Below, piece after piece: positions 1 to 7,544 of a stretch of DNA of 9,562 nt. The stretch is from an uncultured Planctomycetota bacterium (GTDB lineage Bacteria > Planctomycetota > UBA1135 > GCA-002686595), in contig CAIKQM010000303.1 in NCBI GenBank assembly GCA_903829565.1, positions 1 to 9,562 of the forward strand. The letters are read 5' to 3'. Every line of letters begins with the position of its first letter. Position 1 is the first letter of the stretch. The translations under genes were made by a program, and so were the position numbers. Below the pieces are notes generated by a model. The model did not search any database. It saw nothing but the letters and a program-made list of their open reading frames with translations, and was not told the origin of the DNA.

Positions 1-2
1 CG

Positions 3-104
3 GGCGTGCGCAATTACCAGGCTTGGTACCGCAACGCCGCGGTGTTCTGCTCGGCCAGCACCTTCAACCTGACCAACGGTTACTCGGTGACCTGGGCGCC
101 CTGA
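3..104 (+). CDS. C-terminal tail of a secreted repeat protein (partial, runs off left edge)
   Basis: Only the last 33 codons and the TGA stop are inside the window. The translated tail contains YQAWYRNAAVFC and TFNLTNGYSVTW, which match the ends of the two complete proteins downstream (YQVWYRNAAAFC and TFNLTNGYTITW in the next gene). Because the match ends at the same residue in all three, this is the end of the same C-terminal module and not a chance ORF. The Cys and the NLTNG motif are kept. By analogy the full protein is probably an exported, Cys-rich repeat protein, but its repeats and signal peptide are outside the window. A strong hairpin terminator follows at 142-189. Exact function is unknown. 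Confidence 0.85.
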   Translation, partial: GVRNYQAWYRNAAVFCSASTFNLTNGYSVTWAP

Positions 105-141
105 TCGCTGGAACGGCCTGACCACAGGTAAGTATTGCTAG

Positions 142-189
142 TCCGGCCGGTTGCCGCCCTTTAGGGGAGCAACCGGCCGGAATTCTTTT
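142..189 (+). terminator. Rho-independent terminator after the partial gene
   Basis: A 13-bp perfect stem pairs 142-154 with 169-181 (core CCGGCCGGTTGC / GCAACCGGCCGG). The loop could hold a further CCC/GGG pairing at 157-159/164-166. The T-rich run TTCTTTT follows at 183-189. The site lies 37 bases after the stop of the first gene and 130 bases before the next start, so it separates the two as transcription units. Confidence 0.85.
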
Positions 190-303
190 CCACAAAGGCT
201 CGCGACGCGCGTCAAGGAAACCAGACAAGGCCCCCCACAGCTCGCAAGACATCTCTATGCTAAGGCAATGTTCAGGCCCTCTCTCCTGGACACCTCTCAC
301 CTT

Positions 304-309
304 TAGGAG
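304..309 (+). promoter_or_regulatory. Shine-Dalgarno site of the first complete secreted repeat gene
   Basis: TAGGAG ends nine bases before the ATG at 319, a normal spacing. It fixes the start at 319, which also begins a clear signal peptide. Most other genes in the window have no such site. Confidence 0.7.
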
Positions 310-318
310 CTAATCCAC

Positions 319-2169
319 ATGACTGCACGCTGGACACTACCGCTACTCGCACTCTCGACCCTCGCCACAGCGGCCTTTGCCGATCAAGGCGCAGGCACGA
401 AGTACTCAGCTCCCAAGCCGCCGCCGACGCAACCGCGCGCCATGGCGTTGACCTCGGCTTTGGTCGGCGGAGCGGACTCGTGCGTCACGCCGGATGTCAT
501 CGTGGGCGGCGGCCCCTTCCTGTTCGACAACACCGTGGCCACCACAGGCTTGGAAGGCCAAGCCGAAGGTTTGTGCACCTTCTTCGGTTTCACCACCGTC
601 GACCAAGATGTGTGGTTCAAGTGGACCGCAACATCCTCCGGCATTTTGTCCGTGAATACCTGCGGACTCAGCGCCGTCGACACCAAGATCGCCATTTACC
701 AAGCAACGACCTGCCCGACTGCCGGCTCGGCCATCGGTTGCAATGACGATGCCTGCCCCGGCTTCCAATCGACCGCGCAAGCCACTGTGGTTGCCGGTCA
801 AGATTACTTGATTCAAATCGGTACCTATCCTGCCGCGGGTGGTGGCACAGGGACCTTCACCTGCAGCGTGAGCTCGGCCTTGCCGAACGACGAATGCGCC
901 TCGGCGTTGGCCATCACGGGTGCGGGCCCGTTCCTCTACGACACGAGCACCGCCACGCGCAGCGCACAGGGCCAGAACAACTCGCGCTGCTTCATCTTCA
1001 ACACCAGCGTGATCGACTTTGACTTGTGGTACCAGTGGACCGCGCCTAGCACGGGCTGGTTTGCGGTCAATGGTTGTGTCGGTGGCTTGCACGACATGAA
1101 GATGGCTGTCTACGCCGGTGCGGGTTGCCCGACCACCGAACCGCTAGGCTGTGACGACGACATGTGCGGCGCAGTCGGCGGTCCGGCCAAGGCGCCTTTC
1201 TTCGCCACCGCCGGTCAGGTCTACACGGTGCAGCTCGGCAGCTATCCCGGCCAAGCTGGTGCACCTGGTCAGTTCACGATCGACCCGTTCACACCGGCGG
1301 CCGCCGATGAATGCGCTACGCCTGCGGTTGTCACCGGCGCCGGTCCGTACGCTTGGGACCAACTCAACGCGACCACGGGCTTTGTCGGTCAAGACGAACT
1401 CAACTGCGCCGCTGAGATGATCACTTACGACCTGTGGTACCGCTGGACCAGCAATTGCACCGGCACCGTCACGGTCACCCTGTGCAACCAAACGGGCAAT
1501 GACACCAAGCTCGCGGTGTATGCGGGCGCGGGTTGCCCGACAGCGCAGACTTCGATCGTGTGCAACGATGACTTCTGCTTGGCTGGTGGTCCTTCGCAAG
1601 TGACCTTCGGTGCCACGACGGGCCAAACCTACTTGATCCAAATCGGCAGCTGGCCGGGTGAGATTCCGGGCTCGGGCACCTTCTCGATCACGACCTCATG
1701 CCCGATCGCTCCTGGCGCGCCCTACTGCTCGGGCGATGGTTCCAGCACGGCTTGCCCCTGCGGCAACGTCGGCGCTGCGGGCAACGGTTGCGCCAGCTCG
1801 ATCAACGTGGCAGGTGCCAACCTGACGGCCACGGGTACGGCGTCGCTGGCGGCTGACTCGGTGGTGCTGGCTGGCAGCGGCATGCCGAACAGCAACGCCT
1901 TGTACTTCCAAGGCAGCACGCAAATCGCGTCACCCTTCGGTGACGGCTTGCGCTGCGTGGGCGGTACGGTCGTGCGTTTGGGCACCAAGCTGAACGCTGC
2001 AGGCTCTTCGCAATACCCCGCGGCTGGTGACCTTGCGGTCTCCGTCCGTGGTCAAGTCACGCTGCCCGGCGTGCGGAACTACCAAGTGTGGTATCGCAAC
2101 GCGGCGGCCTTCTGCACGGCGGCTACCTTCAACTTGACCAACGGGTACACGATCACCTGGAACCCGTGA
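319..2169 (+). CDS. Secreted Cys-rich protein: three beta repeats plus shared C-terminal module
   Basis: The 616-residue product starts with a signal peptide (MTAR, hydrophobic core to about residue 20, likely cut after AFA at 21), so it should be exported. A Pro-rich linker follows. Three repeats of about 135 residues come next (roughly 53-188, 189-327, 329-461). Each has a D-x-C opening, GPF/Y-x-(F/Y/W)D, D-(V/L)-W-(F/Y)-x-W-T, an (A/M)-V/I-Y strand, CPT, C-(N/D)-DD-x-C and a GQ-x-Y-x-(I/V)-Q-(I/L)-G strand. This pattern resembles the PPC-type beta sandwiches of bacterial extracellular proteins; that is my inference. Residues 468-616 form a separate module with YCSGDG, CPCGN, FGDGLRC, RLGTK, VSVRG and YQVWYRN motifs, shared with both neighbouring genes. 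The paired cysteines suggest disulfides. No catalytic motif is visible; a surface or matrix role is likely but unproven. A terminator follows at once. Confidence 0.9.
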   Translation: MTARWTLPLLALSTLATAAFADQGAGTKYSAPKPPPTQPRAMALTSALVGGADSCVTPDVIVGGGPFLFDNTVATTGLEGQAEGLCTFFGFTTVDQDVWFKWTATSSGILSVNTCGLSAVDTKIAIYQATTCPTAGSAIGCNDDACPGFQSTAQATVVAGQDYLIQIGTYPAAGGGTGTFTCSVSSALPNDECASALAITGAGPFLYDTSTATRSAQGQNNSRCFIFNTSVIDFDLWYQWTAPSTGWFAVNGCVGGLHDMKMAVYAGAGCPTTEPLGCDDDMCGAVGGPAKAPFFATAGQVYTVQLGSYPGQAGAPGQFTIDPFTPAAADECATPAVVTGAGPYAWDQLNATTGFVGQDELNCAAEMITYDLWYRWTSNCTGTVTVTLCNQTGNDTKLAVYAGAGCPTAQTSIVCNDDFCLAGGPSQVTFGATTGQTYLIQIGSWPGEIPGSGTFSITTSCPIAPGAPYCSGDGSSTACPCGNVGAAGNGCASSINVAGANLTATGTASLAADSVVLAGSGMPNSNALYFQGSTQIASPFGDGLRCVGGTVVRLGTKLNAAGSSQYPAAGDLAVSVRGQVTLPGVRNYQVWYRNAAAFCTAATFNLTNGYTITWNP

Positions 2170-2190
2170 TCTGAACCCACCTGACTCTCT

Positions 2191-2233
2191 GGCAAGCCAC
2201 GAAGCCGCGCGCTTCGTGGCTTGCTTCGTTTTA
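2191..2233 (+). terminator. Rho-independent terminator after the three-repeat gene
   Basis: A perfect 14-bp stem pairs 2192-2205 (GCAAGCCACGAAGC) with 2211-2224 around the loop CGCGC. It can be extended by a G-T pair and is followed by TTCGTTTTA. It lies 22 bases after the stop codon at 2169. Confidence 0.88.
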
Positions 2234-2484
2234 GGGGGCCCTGCGGCATTTGCAGAGCCGTTGCAAGGACTCTCCCGCAAAAAAAGCCGGACATGTTAAG
2301 TGCCGATCTGGGCCCACCGGACGGGAATTCCGCGATTTTTTTCCATCCACTTGCCCCATCCGGAAACCTCTGCCTTACCTTTAAGGGAGCAAGTGCTTCC
2401 ATCTCCGGAAGCAACTGCTGCGTTCTAGTGCTCCTCTCCCGCGCGGACGGAGCTCATCCCCCAACTCTCTCGCGAGACCTCTTC
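2234..2484 (+). other. 251-base leader region of the four-repeat gene
   Basis: The frame of the downstream gene is open through this stretch, but nothing in it looks coding. The signal peptide clearly begins at the ATG at 2485, and the stretch is richer in A/T runs than the gene. I see no good -35/-10 pair. Two small items are present: CTTTAAGGGAGCAA at 2379-2392, nearly identical to 159-172, and a 6-bp hairpin GCTTCC...GGAAGC at 2395-2400/2407-2412, which could act in the transcript leader. There is no convincing Shine-Dalgarno site directly before 2485. Confidence 0.45.
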
Positions 2485-5325
2485 ATGCGCATCTCTCTGC
2501 TCGCAGTCGGCTGTGTGGCGATCGCCCTCTCCGGCATCGGCCAAGCACAGTTCACGACCTCGCAAGGCACATCCAACAAGGGCCCGACGCCTAAAAACGT
2601 CAAGCCCGTCCTCCAAAAGTCCACCCAGACCTCGCAGTCTGTGCGCCCCATCCCGCTGACCGCGGCATTGGTGGGCGGTAGCGACGATTGCTCGACGGCC
2701 CAGACAGCCAACGCCATCTCGGGTGTCGGTCAGTTCTCGGTTGACACGACCGTGGCGACCACAGGTGCTCCGACCGCATCGTGCGGTTTGATGGGCACCG
2801 ATGTGTGGTTCCACTGGACCGCGACCACCAGTGGCGTGGCGACCATTCAGACCTGCGGCCTCGTCGGCAACGACTCGGTCTTGGCGCTCTGGAATGGCGC
2901 GGGCGTGCCGGCAGGCACCTGCCCGTCGGTCCAATTGGCGTGCAATGACGACTCCTGCGGCCTCCAGTCGCGCGTGAGCTACACCGTGACGGCCGGTCAG
3001 TCGTACTTCATCCAAGTTGGCTCGTTCAACGGCGGCGCCGGCTACATCGGCGCCATCGACATCAGCGTCACCGTGCCCACGGGCAATGACGACTGCAGCG
3101 CGGCCATCGCACTGACGGGCCCCGGCCCCTTCAACTACGACAACTCCGGTGCGACCACCGGCTTCCCCACGGGATCTTGCGGCGCGATCGGCTCCGACTT
3201 GTGGTACCGCTGGACGGCTCCGTCCACGGGCATTGCCACCTTGTCGCTCTGCGGCACCGCGGCCAACGACACGGCCTTGGCCGTGTGGGATGGCACGGGC
3301 ATCGCCACGGGTGCTTGCCCGACCACGCAAGTGGCGTGTAATGACGACTCGTGCGGTCTGCAGTCGCAGCTGACCTTCTCGGTCACCGCCGGTCAGAACT
3401 TCTTCTTCGAAGTGGGTTCCTACAACGGCATCTCCTCCGGTCCGGGCGCGCTGTCCGTCAACGTCAGCGCACCGGCGGTGAACGACGGCTGCAACGCAGC
3501 CATCGCGGTGAGCGGCTTCGGCTCGTTCCCCTTCGACAACGTCGCGGCCTCGACCGGCACGGAAGGCCAGAACGAAGCCGCGTGCTTGTTCTTCGGCTCT
3601 TCGGCCGTCGCTTCGGACGTCTGGTACACCTGGACGGCCCCGTCGACCGGCAAGGTGGTCTTCTCGCTCTGCACCGGCGCGGCCAACGATTCCAAGATCG
3701 CGGTCTACTCCGGTAACGGCTGCCCGACCACGCCGGCCATCGCCTGCAACGACGACAAGTGCGCCTTGACGTCCGAAGTGTGCTTCGACGCCGTGGGCGG
3801 TCAGGTCTACACGCTGCAAATCGGCCTCTACCCGCTCGGCGGCGCTGCTGGCACAGCCGGCGCCTTCGAGATGCGTTCGGCCGCTGGCGCCACCGGTAAC
3901 GATGGTTGCGCGACGCCGACGACCCTCGTCGGCAACGGCCCGCACGCGTTCGACACTTCGTTCGCCACGACCGGCTGCGAAGGTCAAGACAACGGCGCCT
4001 GCTTGTTCTTCGGCAGCACCGTGATCGACAACGACACCTGGTACACCTGGACGGCTCCGACCTCAGACCAGTACCAAGTGAGCTTGTGCGGCTCGGCGAC
4101 GGACACCAAGCTCGCCGTGTACCAAGGTGCGGGTTGCCCGACGGGCGCCGCTCTGGCGTGCAACGACGACGCCTGCGCCCTGCAGTCGCAGTTGTGCTTC
4201 CCGGCTACGGCGGGTCAGACCTACACCATCCAAATCGGTGCCTATCCCGGCGCCGGTGGTGGTCCGGGCACGCTGAGCTTCATCCCGGTCGTGGCCCCGA
4301 CGGGTTGCCAGCATGATGATGGCAGCTCGGAGAACTCGCTGGGCCTCGGTGCGGGTGGCGGCATTGTGTGGCTGCAGCGCTTCGGCTCGGCTGGTGGTTC
4401 GACCACTCTCAACTCTGTGTCAGCTGCATTTGACACGCCGCTCTTCCCGAGCACGGCTTTGATCGGTACGCCGGTCACGGCCTGCGTGTGGGACGACCCG
4501 ACGGACGACAGCAACCCGAGCGACGCCATCCTCGTGGCGCAAACCGCGGGTGTGGTCATCAACCAGTCGGCGGACATCTTCGATGTCTTCACCTTCACCA
4601 CGCCAGTGACGGTGTCGGGCGTGTTCTTCGTGGGCATCTCGATTACTCACCCGGCGGGTAGCTTCCCGGCCGCTCTCGACCAAACCGGCTGCCCGGCTTC
4701 GTCGAACGGTCGTGCTTGGATCGCGGGCAACGCCGCCGGTCCGGCTGACATCGTCAACCTGCTGGCCAACCCGGTGGCGCTGGCCGACATGGACTCGATC
4801 GGCTTCCCCGGCGTGTGGATGCTCCGTGCGGACTGCAACGGTGCGGTGGGTACGGCCTACTGCTTCGGCGATGGCACTGCCACGGCTTGCCCGTGCGGTA
4901 ACGTCGGTGCAACGGGCAGCGGTTGCGCCAACTCGGTCAACGTGAACGGCGCCAAGCTGGAAGCCCAAGGCAACGCCAGCATGACCGCCGACTCGCTGAC
5001 CTTGCGTGGTACCGGCATGAGCCCGACGGGCACCTGCTTGTACTTCCAGGGCACCACGCGCTTGTCGGGTGGTCTCGGTGTCGTGTTCGGTGACGGTCTG
5101 CGTTGCGCCGGTGGCACGATCGTGCGCCTCGGCACGAAGACCAACTCGGCTGGCGCATCGGCTTACGGCAACGCCACGGCGGACATTCCGGTGTCCGTGC
5201 GCGGTCAGCTGCCGGCTGGTGGCGGCACGCGCACCTACCAGGTGTGGTACCGCAACGCCGTCGCGTTCTGCACGCCGAGCGTGTTCAACCTGACGAACGG
5301 TCTCGAGATCGTTTGGACGCCCTGA
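2485..5325 (+). CDS. Secreted Cys-rich protein: four beta repeats, extra beta domain, shared C-terminal module
   Basis: I choose the ATG at 2485 (946 residues) because MRISLLAVGCVAIALSGIGQAQ is a typical signal peptide, cut near residue 20-22; the open frame to 2221 is only leader. Four repeats follow at about 67-198, 200-332, 333-468 and 471-605, each with DxW(F/Y)xWTAP/T, a CG or CTG turn, CPT/CPS, CNDDxC and GQxYxIQ(V/I)G-like strands. Repeats 1 and 2 are closest to each other (both have CNDDSCGLQS), as are 3 and 4 (both have CLFFGS), which suggests stepwise internal duplication. Residues 607-786 form a different domain starting DDGSSENSLGLGAGGG with WxxxFG, VWDDP and FFVGISI segments. I know this layout as a beta-rich unit of exported planctomycete proteins, but I cannot name it securely. 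Residues 791-946 repeat the array's C-terminal module (YCFGDG, CPCGN, FGDGLRC, RLGTK, VSVRG, YQVWYRN). The protein is probably extracellular or surface-bound. No enzyme motif is seen. Confidence 0.9.
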   Translation: MRISLLAVGCVAIALSGIGQAQFTTSQGTSNKGPTPKNVKPVLQKSTQTSQSVRPIPLTAALVGGSDDCSTAQTANAISGVGQFSVDTTVATTGAPTASCGLMGTDVWFHWTATTSGVATIQTCGLVGNDSVLALWNGAGVPAGTCPSVQLACNDDSCGLQSRVSYTVTAGQSYFIQVGSFNGGAGYIGAIDISVTVPTGNDDCSAAIALTGPGPFNYDNSGATTGFPTGSCGAIGSDLWYRWTAPSTGIATLSLCGTAANDTALAVWDGTGIATGACPTTQVACNDDSCGLQSQLTFSVTAGQNFFFEVGSYNGISSGPGALSVNVSAPAVNDGCNAAIAVSGFGSFPFDNVAASTGTEGQNEAACLFFGSSAVASDVWYTWTAPSTGKVVFSLCTGAANDSKIAVYSGNGCPTTPAIACNDDKCALTSEVCFDAVGGQVYTLQIGLYPLGGAAGTAGAFEMRSAAGATGNDGCATPTTLVGNGPHAFDTSFATTGCEGQDNGACLFFGSTVIDNDTWYTWTAPTSDQYQVSLCGSATDTKLAVYQGAGCPTGAALACNDDACALQSQLCFPATAGQTYTIQIGAYPGAGGGPGTLSFIPVVAPTGCQHDDGSSENSLGLGAGGGIVWLQRFGSAGGSTTLNSVSAAFDTPLFPSTALIGTPVTACVWDDPTDDSNPSDAILVAQTAGVVINQSADIFDVFTFTTPVTVSGVFFVGISITHPAGSFPAALDQTGCPASSNGRAWIAGNAAGPADIVNLLANPVALADMDSIGFPGVWMLRADCNGAVGTAYCFGDGTATACPCGNVGATGSGCANSVNVNGAKLEAQGNASMTADSLTLRGTGMSPTGTCLYFQGTTRLSGGLGVVFGDGLRCAGGTIVRLGTKTNSAGASAYGNATADIPVSVRGQLPAGGGTRTYQVWYRNAVAFCTPSVFNLTNGLEIVWTP

Positions 5326-5344
5326 TCGTCACGGGCTGAGTTTG

Positions 5345-5385
5345 GAGCGGGGTCGCACTTCCTACGCGGAGGTGCGGCCCCGCTC
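5345..5385 (+). terminator. Long hairpin, likely terminator, after the four-repeat gene
   Basis: An 18-bp stem pairs 5345-5362 with 5368-5385 (two T-G wobbles) around the loop TACGC, 19 bases after the stop. The following bases are GCATTACC rather than a T run. It is therefore a strong hairpin but not a perfect intrinsic terminator. Confidence 0.65.
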
Positions 5386-5469
5386 GCATTACCGCGGCCC
5401 CTATGCCAGAGCCTTGATGCCCCGAGCATTGAGCGCGGGCGCGAAGAGTGGCAAGGTGTGCGCCTCACC

Positions 5470-6645
5470 ATGGCCGATAAGAAGAAGAAGCCGGATCCCG
5501 TCCCCGCTCCGAAGATCAAGAAGGCGCCGCGCAAGCTCGATGAGCTCGACAAGAAGACGCTGAAGCTGATCGAAGGCACCGCGGGGTTGGTGCGCAACAA
5601 GATTGATGCACGCACGCTGCCGGAGCTGCGCTTCCCGACGCGCTCGCTGTCGAACGTCAAGTACGACGCCAAGATCGGCTACTTCGAGTTGGGGCGCGGG
5701 CGCAAGGCGCGCGCCTTGTCGGTGAACACTGTCAAGAGTTTTGCACAGACCCTGCGCTTGATGGCGATCAGCAAAGAGATGGTCGAGAACGACGACTTCG
5801 CCACGAAGCGGGAAGCGTACTACGTCTCGAAGAACTGGGGCGAGTGCAAGTTCAACGACCAGCCCGAGTCCGACACGGTGCTCGACGACATCGAAGCATT
5901 GGCGTCCTTGGACGGGCTGTCGCGCGAGCAACTGCGCTTCTTCCCTGAGGAACACGGTGGTTCCATCGCGGGCAACTTGGTGGTGATCGACCGCGATCCT
6001 GAAACGGCGCAAGAGATCCGCATCGATTGCACGGCCTTCGGTTCGGGCTCGTACACCATCCCGCACTCTGTCGAGCACTTGAAGTTCGAAACCGATGCGA
6101 CCTTCGTGCTCGCCATCGAAACGGGCGGCATGTTCCAGCGCTTGAACAACCACAAGTTCTGGAAGACAGCGAAGTGCATTCTGGTCGAGACGGCTGGTGT
6201 GCCTACGCGCGCCACGCGACGCTTCGTGCGGCGCTTGGCCGATGAGAAGAAGCTGCCCGTATATGCGTTCGTGGACTGCGATCCGTACGGTATCGCCAAC
6301 ATCTACCGCACGCTGAAGGTCGGCTCAGGCAACGCGGCGCACATCAACCGCTTCTTCTGCGTGCCGCAAGCGCAGTACTTGGGCGTCACGCCGCAGGACA
6401 TCATCGACTTCAAGCTGCAGGATGCCACGCACCCGTTGCAGGACGTTGACATCAAGCGCGCCAAGGATGCGTTGAAGAATGACCCGTTCTTCGTCGCGCA
6501 CAAGCCGTGGGTCAAGGCCTTGGAGCAAATGCTTTCGATGGGCGTGCGCGCAGAACAGCAGGCCCTCGCCAAGTGGGGACTCAACTTCGTGATCGAAGAG
6601 TACTTGCCGCGCAAGCTCTCCAATCGCAAGTTGTTCCTGCCGTGA
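5470..6645 (+). CDS. top6A: DNA topoisomerase VI subunit A (Spo11/Top6A family)
   Basis: The 391-residue product is of normal Top6A length. Top6A is the DNA-cutting half of topoisomerase VI, a type IIB enzyme that passes one duplex through another and works with the ATPase subunit Top6B. A Lys-rich tail (KKKK at 4-7) leads to the winged-helix/5Y-CAP part with TKREAYYVSKNW; Tyr118, the second of the pair, is the expected catalytic tyrosine. QPESDTVLDDIEA follows at 131-143. The Toprim domain has Glu217 in AIETGG and Asp269/Asp271 in VDCDPYGI, the expected metal ligands, so the enzyme looks active. I prefer the ATG at 5470; a GTG at 5458 would add four residues. AAGG at 5453-5456 is 13 bases from the ATG, a poor Shine-Dalgarno fit. 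The stop overlaps the next start (GTGA). Subunit B is not in the window, although the two genes are usually adjacent in archaea. Confidence 0.93.
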   Translation: MADKKKKPDPVPAPKIKKAPRKLDELDKKTLKLIEGTAGLVRNKIDARTLPELRFPTRSLSNVKYDAKIGYFELGRGRKARALSVNTVKSFAQTLRLMAISKEMVENDDFATKREAYYVSKNWGECKFNDQPESDTVLDDIEALASLDGLSREQLRFFPEEHGGSIAGNLVVIDRDPETAQEIRIDCTAFGSGSYTIPHSVEHLKFETDATFVLAIETGGMFQRLNNHKFWKTAKCILVETAGVPTRATRRFVRRLADEKKLPVYAFVDCDPYGIANIYRTLKVGSGNAAHINRFFCVPQAQYLGVTPQDIIDFKLQDATHPLQDVDIKRAKDALKNDPFFVAHKPWVKALEQMLSMGVRAEQQALAKWGLNFVIEEYLPRKLSNRKLFLP

Positions 6646-7112
6646 ACGCCAGCACGGCGGCGGCCATCGGTTTCGCGTTGCTGGCGATGCTGGTCTTGGG
6701 AGCGCTGTCGCTCTGGCTGCAGGCACCTTTGTTGTTCCCCGCCATCGGCGCAAGTGCGGCGGTGGTGCTGCTGGCTCCCGCGTCGTTGGGCGCACAACCG
6801 AAGTCGATTTTGCTCGGCCATGCGCTGGGCGGCGTGCTGGGTTGGATCTGCGTGCAGACCATTGCCGGAGGCGCACAAGGCAGCTTGGTGAATTTGACCA
6901 ATCCCGCGCTGCTGGTGTCCGGTTCTGTCGCCCTCGCGGCCACCATGCTCGCCCTCATGTCCTTGCGCGTGCCGCATCCGCCCGCGGCAGCCACCACGAT
7001 GATCGTGGGCATGGGACTGTTGCCGCGAGCCGAGCATGTGCTGGCCCTGATCGTGTCAGCAGGACTTGCGGCCGCAGCGACGGCCTACGCGCAACGACAC
7101 GTGCGCCCGTAA
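6642..7112 (+). CDS. HPP-family integral membrane protein
   Basis: The 156-residue protein has about five hydrophobic segments (roughly 8-26, 30-48, 58-76, 88-108, 133-150). It carries the HPP family signatures: PAIGASAAVVLLAP at 33-46, AQPKSILLGH at 51-60, and the name-giving His-Pro-Pro at 112-114 in RVPHPPAAATTMI. Plant and cyanobacterial members of the family have been linked to nitrite transport; whether that applies here cannot be told. The GTG start at 6642 overlaps the topoisomerase stop (GTGA), so translation is probably coupled. The frame is open upstream to 6507, but that part lies inside the topoisomerase gene and is hydrophilic, so I reject it. The gene converges on apaG with 12 bases between stops and no hairpin. 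Confidence 0.87.
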   Translation: MNASTAAAIGFALLAMLVLGALSLWLQAPLLFPAIGASAAVVLLAPASLGAQPKSILLGHALGGVLGWICVQTIAGGAQGSLVNLTNPALLVSGSVALAATMLALMSLRVPHPPAAATTMIVGMGLLPRAEHVLALIVSAGLAAAATAYAQRHVRP

Positions 7113-7124
7113 CGCGAGCGCGGA

Positions 7125-7544
7125 CTACTTCGTCGTCTTCGGCGGCACCAAGAAAAAGCGCCCGATCGCTACCTCTAGCGGCGAACCATCGTCACGCTCG
7201 AAGCTGTAGCTGCCTTCCATGGTGCCCCACGGTGTGTTCAGCGGACAGGAGCTCGTGTACTCGAAGCGCTCGCCTGGATTGAGGCGTGGCGTCTTGCCTA
7301 CGACACCTGGACCGCGCACTTCCTCGCGGTGGTTGTTGGCATCCAAAATGACCCAGTGCCGCGAACGCAAGCGCACGGGCGCGCTGCCTTCGTTCACGAT
7401 GGTGATCGTATAGGCGTAGAGCCAGTGGCGTTGGTCGGGATCCGATTCCGATTCCAGCCATTGGGCAATGGCTTGCACGCGCACGCCCTCGGTGCTGGTG
7501 GACGAACTGCCGGGCGGAAGAGTGGGGACGCTAGTGCCTGTCAT
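7125..7544 (-). CDS. apaG: ApaG (DUF525) protein
   Basis: The 139-residue product matches the ApaG fold, a small immunoglobulin/FnIII-like beta sandwich. Visible family motifs are YAYTITIVNEGSAPVRLRSR (43-62) with HWVILDA directly after, EEVRGPGVVGKTPRLNPGE (74-92), FEYTSSCPLNTPWGTMEGSY (94-113) and the closing FFLVPP. ApaG was named for effects on Co2+/Mg2+ resistance in enterobacteria; its biochemical role is not settled, and a cytoplasmic ligand-binding role is usual. I take the ATG at 7544 because the usual length is about 125-130 residues. An ATG at 7604 would add 20 residues of Arg/Pro-rich sequence without family similarity. No Shine-Dalgarno site is seen. It stands alone on the minus strand, divergent from the selenoprotein candidate. 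Confidence 0.92.
   Translation of the reverse strand: MTGTSVPTLPPGSSSTSTEGVRVQAIAQWLESESDPDQRHWLYAYTITIVNEGSAPVRLRSRHWVILDANNHREEVRGPGVVGKTPRLNPGERFEYTSSCPLNTPWGTMEGSYSFERDDGSPLEVAIGRFFLVPPKTTK

Noticed and set aside
406..1092. 228-codon open frame on the minus strand
   Set aside because: It is antisense to the repeats of the gene at 319-2169, with Arg-rich low-complexity composition and no domain.
2221..2484. 88-codon upstream extension of the four-repeat protein
   Set aside because: It overlaps the preceding terminator region, has no motif, and would bury the clear signal peptide that starts at 2485.
2425..3987. 520-codon open frame on the minus strand
   Set aside because: It lies wholly antisense to the four-repeat gene, is extremely rich in Arg/Ala/Gly with no motif, and is explained by the GC-rich third positions of the real gene.
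319..5325. Repeats considered as a CRISPR array or mobile element
   Set aside because: The repeats are long, divergent, in-frame protein repeats, with no spacers, no terminal inverted repeats and no transposase.
6507..6641. 45-codon upstream extension of the HPP protein
   Set aside because: It lies inside the topoisomerase gene and is hydrophilic and Arg-rich; the GTG at 6642 gives a normal family start.
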